Shown in pieces: positions 43,461-52,646 of a DNA stretch of 58,401 nt. The notes beneath the pieces are model-generated. The model was not told the origin of the DNA and searched no databases. It saw only the letters and a list, made by a program, of their open reading frames with translations. Origin of the DNA: an uncultured Jannaschia sp. (GTDB taxonomy: Bacteria > Pseudomonadota > Alphaproteobacteria > Rhodobacterales > Rhodobacteraceae); NCBI GenBank assembly GCA_947494145.1, contig CANLTZ010000022.1, positions 1-58,401 of the forward strand, in the 5' to 3' direction. Each line of letters begins with the position of its first letter. Position 1 is the stretch's first letter. The translations under genes and the position numbers were made by a program.

Positions 43461-44951
43461 TCATGCCGCAAGGTGCAGAAGCGCGGGGGCGGTCATGTCG
43501 TCGCCCGAAAGCTCGCCCGCCAGGCGGCCATCCCGCATGATCAGGGTGCGGTCCGTCATGCCCAGCACCTCGTCGGTTTCCGAGGAAACCAGAATGACAG
43601 CGCCGCCCTGGGCCGCAAAGTCGGACATGATGGAATAGATCTCCCGCTTGGCGCCCACGTCGACACCGCGGGTCGGTTCATCCAAAAGCAAGATGCGCGG
43701 CTCGGTCAGAAACCATTTGCCCAGCACCACCTTCTGCTGGTTGCCGCCCGAAAGATCGGCCACACCCAGCCGGTCGCTGGCGGTCTTGATGCCAAAGAGG
43801 TCGATCATCCGGCGGGCGGCATCGGTTTCGCGCGCGGGGCTCATCATCAGGGGGGTGGACGACAGCTTTTCCAGCCGGGCGAGGCAGATATTGGCGCGCA
43901 CGTCCTGGGTCATGACCAAGCCGGAGCCTTTCCGATCCTCGGTCACGAGCGCCAGGCCCGCGGCGATAGCCTCGCTGGCATCACGGACGACCAGTTCCTG
44001 TCCGCCCAAGGTGATGCGACCATGGCGGTGGTTCTTAGGGCCAAGGCCGAAGAGCCGGTCCAGCACCTCTGTCCGGCCGGAGCCCATGAGGCCGTAGATA
44101 CCCAGGATTTCCCCGCGCTTCAGGTCGAAGGACACATCCCGAACACCATGGGCCGCGTCGATGCCCTCGACCGACAGGACGACTTCGTCGGTGGGCGCGT
44201 TGGTCTTGACGAATTCCTCGGTCAGCGGGCGCCCCACGATCAATTCGACCAGGTGGGTTTTGTCGATATCGGCAAGCGCCCCGTCGGCCACGAAGGCGCC
44301 ATCGCGGAAGACGGTGTAGCGGTCGGCAATGTCGAAGATTTCCGTCAGGCGGTGGCTCACATAGATGACGCCCTTGCCCTGGTCGCGCATGGTGCGGATC
44401 GCGTCGAAGAGGTGGTCGGCCTCAGCCTCACCCAGGGCGGATGTGGGCTCATCCATGATGATGACCTTGGCATCGTAGGAGATGGCCTTGGCGATCTCAA
44501 CAAGTTGCATCCGCGCGACGGTCAGGTCCATCATCACCTCGGTGGGCGCGATGTCGAAGCCGAGCCGGTCCAGCAATTCACCGGCGGCCTTGTTCATCCG
44601 GGCGAAATCGACCCGGCCGAACAGGCCGACGGGCTCGCGGCCCAGATAGATGTTTTCGGCCACGGTCATGGCGGGAACGGGGCTCAATTCCTGCTCGATG
44701 ATCGAGATACCGGCATCCAATGCCTCGGCCGGAGATGCGAAAGACACGTCACGCCCCTCCAACTGGATTGTACCGCTGTCGCGCGGTTGGATGCCCATGA
44801 CGATTGAAAGAAAGGTCGACTTGCCAGCCCCGTTGCCGCCGCAGAGTGCGTGGACGGAGCCGGATTCCAGTCGAAATCGCCCCTCCTGCAACGCCACGAC
44901 GCCGCCGAACGACTTTCGCAAGCCATCCACTTCCAGCAAGACATTCGTCAA
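43461..44951 (-). CDS. Sugar ABC transporter, ATPase (RbsA type, two ABC domains)
   Basis: A 496-residue fused ATPase. Domain 1 has Walker A GGNGAGKST, Q-loop and VARMQLVEIAKAISYDAKVI with IMDEPTSAL. Domain 2 has the degenerate Walker A GLMGSGRTEVL and LSGGNQQKVVLGKW with LLLDEPTRGVDVG, as is usual for RbsA/MglA. The start is taken as TTG at 44951, because GGGAGGA lies 6 bp in front of it and would lie inside the gene if the longer frame were used. First gene of the operon, divergent from the SorC regulator. Confidence 0.92.
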   Translation of the reverse strand: MTNVLLEVDGLRKSFGGVVALQEGRFRLESGSVHALCGGNGAGKSTFLSIVMGIQPRDSGTIQLEGRDVSFASPAEALDAGISIIEQELSPVPAMTVAENIYLGREPVGLFGRVDFARMNKAAGELLDRLGFDIAPTEVMMDLTVARMQLVEIAKAISYDAKVIIMDEPTSALGEAEADHLFDAIRTMRDQGKGVIYVSHRLTEIFDIADRYTVFRDGAFVADGALADIDKTHLVELIVGRPLTEEFVKTNAPTDEVVLSVEGIDAAHGVRDVSFDLKRGEILGIYGLMGSGRTEVLDRLFGLGPKNHRHGRITLGGQELVVRDASEAIAAGLALVTEDRKGSGLVMTQDVRANICLARLEKLSSTPLMMSPARETDAARRMIDLFGIKTASDRLGVADLSGGNQQKVVLGKWFLTEPRILLLDEPTRGVDVGAKREIYSIMSDFAAQGGAVILVSSETDEVLGMTDRTLIMRDGRLAGELSGDDMTAPALLHLAA

Positions 44952-45090
44952 GCCAAATCCTCCCAATTGATCGATAACCTGTTCTTAATCCCAGAAGTCG
45001 TCAAGCGACTCTGTCTGGCGACTGCCCTTGTGATCAGTAATTGTTGAATAAAAAAGGACCTGGGCCGCCTAGCTGGATTATCCGGAGGCG

Positions 45091-45134
45091 TTCATACTAT
45101 CATATGAACACTGATCGGATCATATGATATGATC
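45091..45134. promoter_or_regulatory. Operator of the sugar operon: two ATCATATGA(T) palindromes
   Basis: ATCATATGAA (45099-45108) and the perfect palindrome ATCATATGAT (45119-45128) lie 20 bp apart in the divergent promoter region. They are the likely binding sites of the SorC-type regulator encoded next to them. Confidence 0.55.
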
Positions 45135-45172
45135 TACGCGAAGCCAATCGCCGCCGCCAAAGGACCATAGCC

Positions 45173-46132
45173 ATGCCAACGGATGCCGCCTCAACGGACG
45201 GCCTGCTGTCTGAAGTCGCCCGGCGATATCACGTCGAGGGCGACACCCAGAACGACATAGCTGCCGACCTCGGCATGTCCCGCATGAAGGTAAACCGCCT
45301 GCTGCGCGAGGCGCAGGACCGCGGCATCATAGAGGTCCGCGTTCACCACCACTCCGCCCGCACCCGCGAGGTTCAGCGCGCGCTCTGCGACCGCTTCGAC
45401 CTGTCGGATGTGCTGGTTTCCCCGGCCGCGTCCGATCCCGCGCGGCAACGACGGAATGTCGCCACCACGGTCAGCGCCTATCTGGAAGCCAACCTGCGCG
45501 ACGGTCGCGTCGTGGCGGTGGGCATGGGCCGCAACGTGGCCGAAATCGCCGCCGTTCCCAGCCAGGCGGGCTTCGATGGCCTGACATTCGTCGCTGGCAG
45601 CGGCGGCGCCACCGAAGCGGGCGAGACCGGCAATGCCGACCATATCTGCCGCGCGCTGGCGCGTCAGTTCGGCGGCAAGGCGGCCACCCTCTATGCCCCG
45701 GCTTTTGTGCCCGACCCGCACCTGCGCCAGGGTCTTATGCGCAACGACACCGTTCGTCGCGCCCTCAGCCTGGCGCGAAGCGCCGACATCGCATTGGTGG
45801 GCGTCGGCGATCTGGGCAACGACAGCCACATGGCTCGGATGGGTTGGTTCACCGAGGATGAGCTGCGCATCGCCCGCGCCGAAGGCGTCGCGGGCGACTT
45901 GATGGGCTATGATTTCTTTGATCGCCAAGGCAACCCCGCAGGCGCGGCGCTGTCGGGTCGCGTCGTCGGCCTGACACGCGAAGATCTGAGCCGCATCGGC
46001 ACCACGATCGCCATCGCGTCCGAAGACAGCAAGGCACCTGCCATATTGGGCGCGCTCCAGACCGGGGCGGTCGATGTCCTGGCCACCAGCATCACCAACT
46101 GCGATTCGATCCTGCGGTTGCTGCAGGAGTAA
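45173..46132 (+). CDS. SorC-family transcriptional regulator
   Basis: A 319-residue regulator. The N-terminal helix-turn-helix (about 10-55: RYHVEGDTQNDIAADLGMSR; KVNRLLREAQDRGIIEVRV) is followed by the sugar-phosphate-binding domain (VVAVGMGRNVAEIAAV, FVAGSGGATEAGETGNADHI, ADIALVGVGDLGN, DFFDRQGNPAG). SorC regulators respond to phosphorylated sugars, here probably the DhaK product. Divergent from the transporter operon it should control. Confidence 0.9.
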   Translation: MPTDAASTDGLLSEVARRYHVEGDTQNDIAADLGMSRMKVNRLLREAQDRGIIEVRVHHHSARTREVQRALCDRFDLSDVLVSPAASDPARQRRNVATTVSAYLEANLRDGRVVAVGMGRNVAEIAAVPSQAGFDGLTFVAGSGGATEAGETGNADHICRALARQFGGKAATLYAPAFVPDPHLRQGLMRNDTVRRALSLARSADIALVGVGDLGNDSHMARMGWFTEDELRIARAEGVAGDLMGYDFFDRQGNPAGAALSGRVVGLTREDLSRIGTTIAIASEDSKAPAILGALQTGAVDVLATSITNCDSILRLLQE

Positions 46133-46308
46133 TCCTGAGCGGGTCAGTCTGGATTGATGTGTGAATTTGTCGTTCGATGGCCGGTCTATCGTGCGGTCGT
46201 TTCGGGAACTTTGGCTGCAACCACGTAGCCGCTTCTGTACGGCGTGATCGGACTCGACATTTGGAGCAGCGAGAGTAGAGTATTCCGAGGTATTACCACG
46301 AGGCCGCC

Positions 46309-46593
46309 ATGTCCGCCACCCAGCCTGTCGCCGTCAAGCTCGCCCCCGAGGTCCGCGCCCGGATCAAGGCGTTGGCCGAGGCACGGGATCGTTCCCCCCA
46401 TTGGCTGATGCGCGAGGCCATCGCACAATATGTCGAACGCGAGGAGAAGCGCGAGAGCTTTCGGCAGGACGCGCTGCGGGCCTGGTCCGCCTACCAGGAG
46501 ACCGGGATACATGTCTCCGCCGAGGATGCGGATGCCTGGCTTGCGCGCCTAGAAGAGGGCGAGGACGCCGAACCCCCCGAGGCGCGAAGCTGA
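46309..46593 (+). CDS. RHH (CopG/ParD-type) antitoxin
   Basis: A 94-residue antitoxin. The ribbon-helix-helix domain is at the N-terminus (VAVKLAPEVRARIKALAEAR; SPHWLMREAIAQYVEREEK), and the acidic C-terminus (about 60-94) would bind the toxin. It precedes the ParE-like gene by 16 bp and should repress the pair. Confidence 0.87.
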   Translation: MSATQPVAVKLAPEVRARIKALAEARDRSPHWLMREAIAQYVEREEKRESFRQDALRAWSAYQETGIHVSAEDADAWLARLEEGEDAEPPEARS

Positions 46594-46609
46594 CGGCAGG
46601 CACGAGGTC

Positions 46610-46903
46610 ATGGCCGGACTGGTCTGGACGCCCGAGGCGCTGCGCGACGTGCAGCGCCTTTACCGGTTTCTCGCGCCGAAGAACCTGACCGCTGCGTCCC
46701 GCGCCGTTCGTGCGATCCGGGGCGGCATGGCCACGGTCGCCGCGCATCCTGCCAGCGGACGGCCCGTGCCCGACATGGATCCGGCCTTCCGCGAATGGCT
46801 GATCCCGTTTGGCGATAGCGGCTATGTCGTGCTCTATCGCATCCACGACGGCCAACCCGTCATCTTAGCGGTTCGGCATCAGAAGGAAGCGGGGTACTCG
46901 TGA
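46610..46903 (+). CDS. ParE/RelE-family toxin
   Basis: A 97-residue toxin of the RelE/ParE fold: VWTPEALRDVQRLYRFL, HPASGRPVPDMDPAFREWLI, GDSGYVVLYRIHDGQPVILA and VRHQKEAGY at the C-terminus, the ParE signature. It likely poisons gyrase or mRNA translation and helps keep the plasmid. A MITE copy begins 13 bp behind the stop. Confidence 0.87.
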   Translation: MAGLVWTPEALRDVQRLYRFLAPKNLTAASRAVRAIRGGMATVAAHPASGRPVPDMDPAFREWLIPFGDSGYVVLYRIHDGQPVILAVRHQKEAGYS

Positions 46904-46916
46904 CCCGCGCGTGCTA

Positions 46917-47027
46917 AAGCGATTTTCGAAAAACCTGAATCAGTACTTTCGAATACCGTCCAGACATCGCATTGACGTTGCACCGTTTCACGAAAAGCTG
47001 ATGGCTCAGGTTTTTCGAGAACCGCTC
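46917..47027 (-). repeat. MITE-like element, copy B (111 bp, complete)
   Basis: Terminal inverted repeats AGCGATTTTCGAAAAACCTG and its near complement at the right end; TA dinucleotides flank both sides (46915-46916, 47028-47029). About 85% identical to the copy at the window ends, in the opposite orientation. No coding capacity. Confidence 0.85.
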
Positions 47028-47029
47028 TA

Positions 47030-47372
47030 GGTCTCAGACAGGTTTACCGTTCAACGGACGTCGCCGACGTGAACCTCTCCAAGGTGTTCGAGCGCAGACT
47101 GCGCTCTGACAGATCAGCGATTGGGTCTGTCCGGTCAGGTGCGATCTGCCCCAGCAATGGTGAGGCCGGCGGGTGGCTCTTTCCAGCTACGACATCTGCC
47201 CGGCCTGGGCGAAAGCGCCGTGATCAGGGCAGCCGTCAATGGGGGCGTATTCCCACAACCGGTTGTCGGCCCGGAACACGCGCCAAAGCCAAGTGCCAAC
47301 GGGCTTCCCGCTATCGGTTCACTAATGGGCTGCCAAGGGGCTAGCACTGACGGAGTTGCTGTGGTGTTCCTG
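47030..47372. other. Region without recognised gene
   Basis: Open frames on both strands give low-complexity peptides that I do not recognise. It may hold decayed sequence. It separates the toxin-antitoxin/MITE block from the CocE-like gene. Confidence 0.4.
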
Positions 47373-49352
47373 TCAGGACAGGTCACGTGGGATGCGGGGG
47401 CTCCATCGACGTTCGAACACAATCTCATTGTTCCACTGCGCCACGAGATGGCCACGTGGCAACCAGTGGGTTCTTGTGGCGGTCGTCTCAACACGGCTGA
47501 CGATGTTGGCGGTGCCGTCCGGTCGCCCATAGCGCAGCCGGTGGGTGAACTGACTGGTGGCAGAGAGAGGATCGTCCGGGCGGAGTGTATGAACGGCCGT
47601 CGTCTCGAAGGCGAAGACGGTGTTGATGGCCCGATGTCGCAGTGCGACCTCTGGCTGGTGCCAGTGGGCAACAAGGGTGCCGTCAGCCTGGGTCTCGGTC
47701 CAACGCCGCAAGGTGGGGGCGGCCAGGATGTCATGGTTGGGCGTCTCCGGCGGGCTGGGGGCCATTTCGGCAGCCTGTGCTGCGGTCTGGGTTTTCGCGG
47801 ATTTGGGAAGGTGTAGCATGACGCCCGCCACGGTGATCGGGGCGCAGACGGGCGCGGGCCAGATCAAAGGCCAGTGACTGGTTCCGATGGACAGGCGCAG
47901 ACGGTGCCCGGCCGCGACACGGTAGGCAGTCGTCGGAAAGACGATTTCGATGTCACGCGGAGGCGGTGACGCTGGCCCATCCATGGCGTCGTCCAGCCCG
48001 AGGTTGCGCACGGTGAGCGCGATGCGGCACGAGGTCCCGTCAGGGGCCACATCGCATAGGCGCAGAATGAGCTGCGCGCGGGCGGCCGGCGAGATGACGG
48101 TCAAGCGAAGCCGCGCGGCGCCCAGCAGGTCCCGCGGTGTGTCGAGGGGGGGTGTGTCGAAGCACGTGGTGCGTGCATCCTCGGTCGCCTGATCCAACGG
48201 CAGGCCGCCGAAACGACCGAAGTAGCCGGTATCGCCTGCCGCCTCACCCTGGTGCAGGTCGGGTGTGAGCGTCCAAGGCCCGGCACTGTCCGGCCCGTCG
48301 GCGAGGCCCGTTTCGGTCAGGTGCAGCACGTCTTCGAGACGAGCAGCATCGGGGGGAACATCGACCCAACCGCCAGAGCGCCGGTCGAGGGTGTCGGCGG
48401 GTGGGTCGAAGCTGCGTCGCCAAACCCGCAGCGCCGGAGGGTCCGACCCCTCAACGCCCCGAAGCCAGCGGTCCCACCAATCCAGCGCGAGGCGACGGAA
48501 CCCCATGGCCGGGCCCGGGTGCCCAACGTCAGGATAGTGGTGGCCCCATGGCCCGACGATCCCGCGGACCAGATCGGGCCGGGCTTCGGCCAGGGCCATC
48601 ACCGAATTCGAATAGCGATCGGACCAGCCGCCCACGGCCAGGATCGGCACATCGAGCTTTGCCGTGTCGAAGCGGACCGAGCCGTGGCGCCAATAGGCCC
48701 CGCGTGCCTCTTGCCGCAGCCAGGCCTCGACCGGGAAGGGCAAGGCCGCCAGCCGGGCCCGCCAGCGATCCATCCAATACGGACCCGTCGCCTCGGAGGG
48801 GGGCGAGGCCAGGATGGCGGGCAAGGTCGCGCCCCATTCGAGGCTGTCGGTCAGCAGGCAGCCGCCCATATGGTGGATGTCGTCATCGTAGCGGTCATGG
48901 GTGGCGCAGACGGCGATCACGGCCTTTAGCGGCCCGGGCGACGCCACTGCCGCTTGCAGCGAAGCGGTTCCGCCCCAGGACGTGCCGAACATGCCGACCT
49001 GCCCGTCGCACCACGGTTGCGCGGCGATCCAGTCGATGGCGTGGCGGGCATCCGACAATTCTGCCGGGGCGTACATATCGGGCATCACCCCCTCGCTATC
49101 GCCCGAGCCGCGCATATCGACCCGCAGGCAGGCATAACCGTGCCGGGCAAAGAACGGGTGGTTCTGTTCGTCGCGGGCGCGAACCATGTCGCGTTTGCGG
49201 TAGGGAATATATTCCAGAAGGGCAGGGACGCGACCGGCGCCTTTCGGACGCCAGAGCCGCGCGGCAAGGCGCATGCCGTCGGGCATGGGGATCCAGAGAT
49301 GTTCCGTTTCCTGGACGTCGTAAGCCCGACCGTTCTGTGCGGCATCGTTCAA
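47373..49352 (-). CDS. CocE/NonD-family hydrolase 1 (X-Pro dipeptidyl-peptidase S15-like)
   Basis: A 659-residue alpha/beta-hydrolase with the S15/CocE plan: N-terminal catalytic domain with IPMPDGMRLAARLWRP, DMRGSGDSEG and the nucleophile in GMFGTSWGGTAS (Ser about 146), a cap region, the His in GPWGHHYPD and a C-terminal jelly-roll (about 380-560). Substrates may be N-acyl or proline-containing peptides or esters. It has no signal peptide. The first codon is TTG with GGGAG upstream; the next in-frame ATG is 22 codons in. A second homologue lies at 55453. Confidence 0.85.
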   Translation of the reverse strand: MNDAAQNGRAYDVQETEHLWIPMPDGMRLAARLWRPKGAGRVPALLEYIPYRKRDMVRARDEQNHPFFARHGYACLRVDMRGSGDSEGVMPDMYAPAELSDARHAIDWIAAQPWCDGQVGMFGTSWGGTASLQAAVASPGPLKAVIAVCATHDRYDDDIHHMGGCLLTDSLEWGATLPAILASPPSEATGPYWMDRWRARLAALPFPVEAWLRQEARGAYWRHGSVRFDTAKLDVPILAVGGWSDRYSNSVMALAEARPDLVRGIVGPWGHHYPDVGHPGPAMGFRRLALDWWDRWLRGVEGSDPPALRVWRRSFDPPADTLDRRSGGWVDVPPDAARLEDVLHLTETGLADGPDSAGPWTLTPDLHQGEAAGDTGYFGRFGGLPLDQATEDARTTCFDTPPLDTPRDLLGAARLRLTVISPAARAQLILRLCDVAPDGTSCRIALTVRNLGLDDAMDGPASPPPRDIEIVFPTTAYRVAAGHRLRLSIGTSHWPLIWPAPVCAPITVAGVMLHLPKSAKTQTAAQAAEMAPSPPETPNHDILAAPTLRRWTETQADGTLVAHWHQPEVALRHRAINTVFAFETTAVHTLRPDDPLSATSQFTHRLRYGRPDGTANIVSRVETTATRTHWLPRGHLVAQWNNEIVFERRWSPRIPRDLS

Positions 49353-50093
49353 AGCAGGCTCCCGGAAAGACCGCTACTGGCAGGAGCCCTTACCGCTGGC
49401 ATTGATGCAAGCTGTAATCTTGGGGAAAGAATCTCAGCCAAAAGAAACTTCTTGCCAGATTTTGTCGTGCATGCGTTCATCACCGTTAACGACGGGGGCG
49501 ACAGACGTGGCTGAAAGCGACAAAGCCGTTGCGCTTGCGAAGACGCTCGTGTCGCCTGGGGCCGAAGCGAGGCAAGTCCACAAGGTGCGGGGACTGATCT
49601 TAAAGGATCTGGCGGCGCGCAGTGTGATTTCCCTCACCCATCCCAATGCAGTCGAGCGGGTCGCGCCAACCCCTCGATGGCGACGCCGCAAAGCCTGGCG
49701 GAGACGCTTGGCGTGACGCCGGATTGGGTCTTTGCGCGGCGACCCGGCAACGGTCCGATGGAACAGGCCCTCGTCGGGCGTGCCGAGAACCGGCTCAACC
49801 GTCACACGCTTTACGGGGAAAGACGGGGTGGCGTTGGGGTTTTCCGACGCGTTGCTATCCAGTTCCATTGCCGGGGCGTTCCACATGATCTGGGCCGTGT
49901 CGCCCATTATCATTCCGAAGGCGTTGGCCGTGACGGAAAACCACGCGAACATTCCCGCGGCGGATGCGTCGTGAGTGTCGGCCGCGGGTGCTGGCCCGAA
50001 CAATGGGCCCACTATGTGACATGACGAAAACAGATAAGAAGGCGGGAGAGCTAGGCCGCCGTGAAACACAATAAAGACAGGGAGATAGACGAT
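49353..50093. other. Intergenic region with decayed coding sequence
   Basis: About 740 bp between divergent CocE and transporter genes. Short frames such as ALAKTLVSPGAEARQVHKVR (49540 on), MATPQSLAETLGVTPDWVFA (49677 on) and VALGFSDALLSSSIAGAFHM (about 49828 on) lie in different frames of the plus strand and look like parts of one or more old genes, perhaps a regulator, but I cannot identify them. The transporter promoter must lie in the last ~150 bp. Confidence 0.35.
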
Positions 50094-51650
50094 ATGAGAC
50101 AACCTTTCGGACAACCTTCGCGCCGGTCCGTTCTCGCGGGCCTTGGGGCCTTTGGCGTGGCTGCAAGCGCGATGCCGCGCATGGCCATCAGCCAAGATGG
50201 CCGCGTGCTTCGGGTCCGTTCCTACAGCGATCTGCAAGTGCTGGACCCGGCCTTCTGGGTGTCGCTGCCCGAGGCGGACATCATCACGGCGATCTACCCA
50301 CCGCTCGTCGCCCCGATGCCCGGTGACGTCTGGAGCTGGAAGACGGTCGCAGCCAAGTCCATCGAACAGATCGATGACTTGACCGTGGCGTTCGAGTTGC
50401 TGGACGGGATCACCTTCTCGGGTGGCCATGGCAAGATGACCGCCGAGGACGTCAAGTTCTCGATCGAGCGGATCGCGGACCCGGACAATGAAAGCCCCTA
50501 TGCTGGCGACTGGTCAGCCCTGGACCAAGTCGAGGTCACAGGCGAGCTGACCGGCCTGATCCGCCTCAAGACCCCGTTCGTTCCGCTTTGGACGACGACG
50601 CTGCCGACGCCTGCCTCCTGCATCGTCTCGAAGGCCGCTTTCGAAGCGGCAGGCGGCCAGGTCACCACCGACCCGGTTGCCATGTCCGGGCATTACCTGC
50701 TGACCGAATGGGTGCCCAAGCAGCGCACCGTCCTGACGCGCAACCCTGACTGGCCGGGCGAGCCGGGCGGCTTCGAGGAGATCCACATCATCCCCATCGA
50801 AGACCCCGCCACAGCCGAGTTGGGCTTCGAGGCAGGGGATTTGGATTATACCTGGACGGCGGTGTCGTCCCTGCCGCGGCTGAAGGAAGACCCGCCCGCT
50901 GGCTCAGTTGTGCTGGAGAAGCCGTCCCTGGCCTATGTCTGGCTGGGCATGAACGAGGCCGTTGCGCCGTTCGACAACCCCAATATCCGCCGCGCCGTGC
51001 AGCATGCGATCGACCGGCAGTTGGTCGTCGATGCTGCCTATTACGGCGCCGCCGAGCTGGGCAACGGGCTCGTAGCACCTGGCCTGCCAGGCAGCCGCGA
51101 CGGCGTGACCTACGACTACGACCCCGATCGCGCGCGCGAATTGCTGGAGCAGGAAGGCGCAACGGGGATCACGGTGACGCTGGACATCCTCAACCAGTCC
51201 GAGCGTCTGCTGGCGGCGCAGGTTATCCAGGCCAACCTGGCGGATGTGGGCATCAACGCCGAAATCAAGCAAAACGACAGCGGCACCTTCTGGTCGCTGG
51301 GCGCGTCCGACAGCCCCGACTACGACACGATGCAGATGTATCTGCAGCGCTTCTCGATGCAGCCTGATCCGTCTTGGGCCACGGTCTGGTTCACGCCCGA
51401 ACAGATCGGCGTCTGGAACTGGTCGCGCTTCGACAATGCCCGCTTCAAAGAACTGCACGACATGGGCCTCGTCGAAGCCGACGAGACTAAGCGCGACGCG
51501 ATCTACCGCGAGATGCAGGATCTTATGGACGAAAGCGGGTCCTTCGTCTTCTTTACCCACGAAGTTGTCGGCGTTGTGCATTCCGAAGACATCGCGCCCG
51601 GTCTTAAACCCAACGGCGAGCCATTGCTGACGGAGTTCAAGTCGGCCTGA
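50094..51650 (+). CDS. Peptide ABC transporter, binding protein (SBP family 5)
   Basis: A 518-residue periplasmic binding protein of the DppA/OppA type (family 5). The signal peptide has a twin-arginine motif (SRRSVLAGLGAFGVAASAM), so export may be by Tat. Family motifs include GITFSGGHGKMTAEDVKFSI, FDNPNIRRAVQHAIDRQ and ARELLEQEGA. ATG at 50094 with GGGAGA in front is preferred to the GTG at 50061. First gene of the operon. Confidence 0.92.
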   Translation: MRQPFGQPSRRSVLAGLGAFGVAASAMPRMAISQDGRVLRVRSYSDLQVLDPAFWVSLPEADIITAIYPPLVAPMPGDVWSWKTVAAKSIEQIDDLTVAFELLDGITFSGGHGKMTAEDVKFSIERIADPDNESPYAGDWSALDQVEVTGELTGLIRLKTPFVPLWTTTLPTPASCIVSKAAFEAAGGQVTTDPVAMSGHYLLTEWVPKQRTVLTRNPDWPGEPGGFEEIHIIPIEDPATAELGFEAGDLDYTWTAVSSLPRLKEDPPAGSVVLEKPSLAYVWLGMNEAVAPFDNPNIRRAVQHAIDRQLVVDAAYYGAAELGNGLVAPGLPGSRDGVTYDYDPDRARELLEQEGATGITVTLDILNQSERLLAAQVIQANLADVGINAEIKQNDSGTFWSLGASDSPDYDTMQMYLQRFSMQPDPSWATVWFTPEQIGVWNWSRFDNARFKELHDMGLVEADETKRDAIYREMQDLMDESGSFVFFTHEVVGVVHSEDIAPGLKPNGEPLLTEFKSA

Positions 51651-51657
51651 CGATCTT

Positions 51658-51679
51658 CCTGGGGCGGCCCCGCCCCAGG
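51658..51679 (+). terminator. Hairpin after the binding-protein gene
   Basis: CCTGGGGC (51658-51665) pairs with GCCCCAGG (51672-51679). No T-run follows, so it more likely stabilises the binding-protein mRNA than stops the operon. Confidence 0.6.
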
Positions 51680-51701
51680 ACAACCCATTCGGAGGCCGCC
51701 C

Positions 51702-52646
51702 ATGCTGGCCTATTTCGTCAAGCGCCTCGGTCTGGCCGTGATCATCGTTTCGGTCGCCATGCTCATGCTGTTCTGCATGATCTATGCCATTCCGGGCGAT
51801 CCGGCTGCCGTGGCCCTGGGCCCCCGCGCCACCGATGCGATGCGGGAGGCGTTGCGCATCAAGATGGGTCTGGATCAACCGATCTGGGTGCAGTTCTGGA
51901 ACTTCTTCACCGGCGCCTGGACCGGCGATCTTGGCCGTGAGGTTCTGTCGGATCGGCCCGTTCTGGGTGTGGTGCTGGAACAACTGCCTTTCACCCTGGC
52001 GCTGATCGCGGGGGGCATCATCTGGTCGGTCGCGCTTGGCATTCCGCTTGGTTGTTTCGCGGCCATTCGGCGGGGGTCATTGGCCGACCGCATCGTCGGC
52101 ATCCTGTCGGTCGCGGTGATCGCCGTGCCGTCCTTCGTCATCGCGATCTACGCGCTTCTGATCTTTGCCGTGCAACTGCGCTGGCTGCCCGCCATCGGCG
52201 CGGGAGAGCCGGGGGATCTGGGCGACCAGCTTTTCCATCTGATCCTGCCATCACTGGCCGTGGGTCTCGGCTGGGTCGGCTATATCGCGCGGATGGTCCG
52301 CGCCTCCATGTTGGAGGTGTTGGAGGCGAGCCACATTCGGACGGCGCGCGCCTTTGGCCTGCCCGACCGGCAGATCACCTATCGCTACGCCCTGACCATC
52401 GCGGTGCTGCCCACGGTCACATTGTTGGGCGTCGGCATTGGCCAGATGCTGTCCTCGGCGGTTTTCGCAGAGATCGTCTTCGCCCGCCCCGGCGTGGGCA
52501 AACTGGTCTACGACGCGATCCTGACGCGTAACTTCCCGCTGGTGACGGGCACAGTCCTGGTCACGACCGTTCTATTCGTGATGCTGAACCTCGTTGCCGA
52601 CCTTATCGTAGGAGCGCTCGACCCCCGTGTCCGAAGCAGTTTCTGA
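51702..52646 (+). CDS. Peptide ABC transporter, permease (DppB type)
   Basis: A 314-residue permease with six helices (VKRLGLAVIIVSVAMLMLFC; LALIAGGIIWSVALGIPLGC; others) and the binding-protein-dependent transport motif ARMVRASMLEVLEASHIRTA followed by RAFGLPDRQI. Its 3' end overlaps the next permease by 20 bases. Confidence 0.93.
   Translation: MLAYFVKRLGLAVIIVSVAMLMLFCMIYAIPGDPAAVALGPRATDAMREALRIKMGLDQPIWVQFWNFFTGAWTGDLGREVLSDRPVLGVVLEQLPFTLALIAGGIIWSVALGIPLGCFAAIRRGSLADRIVGILSVAVIAVPSFVIAIYALLIFAVQLRWLPAIGAGEPGDLGDQLFHLILPSLAVGLGWVGYIARMVRASMLEVLEASHIRTARAFGLPDRQITYRYALTIAVLPTVTLLGVGIGQMLSSAVFAEIVFARPGVGKLVYDAILTRNFPLVTGTVLVTTVLFVMLNLVADLIVGALDPRVRSSF

Noticed and set aside
47069-47344. 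Small open frame between parE and the first CocE-like gene
   Set aside because: Low-complexity product, no ribosome-binding site and no recognised motif; left as a region without gene.
49402-50024. Possible regulator gene for the peptide transporter
   Set aside because: Fragments lie in different frames and none shows a firm DNA-binding domain; described only as decayed sequence.
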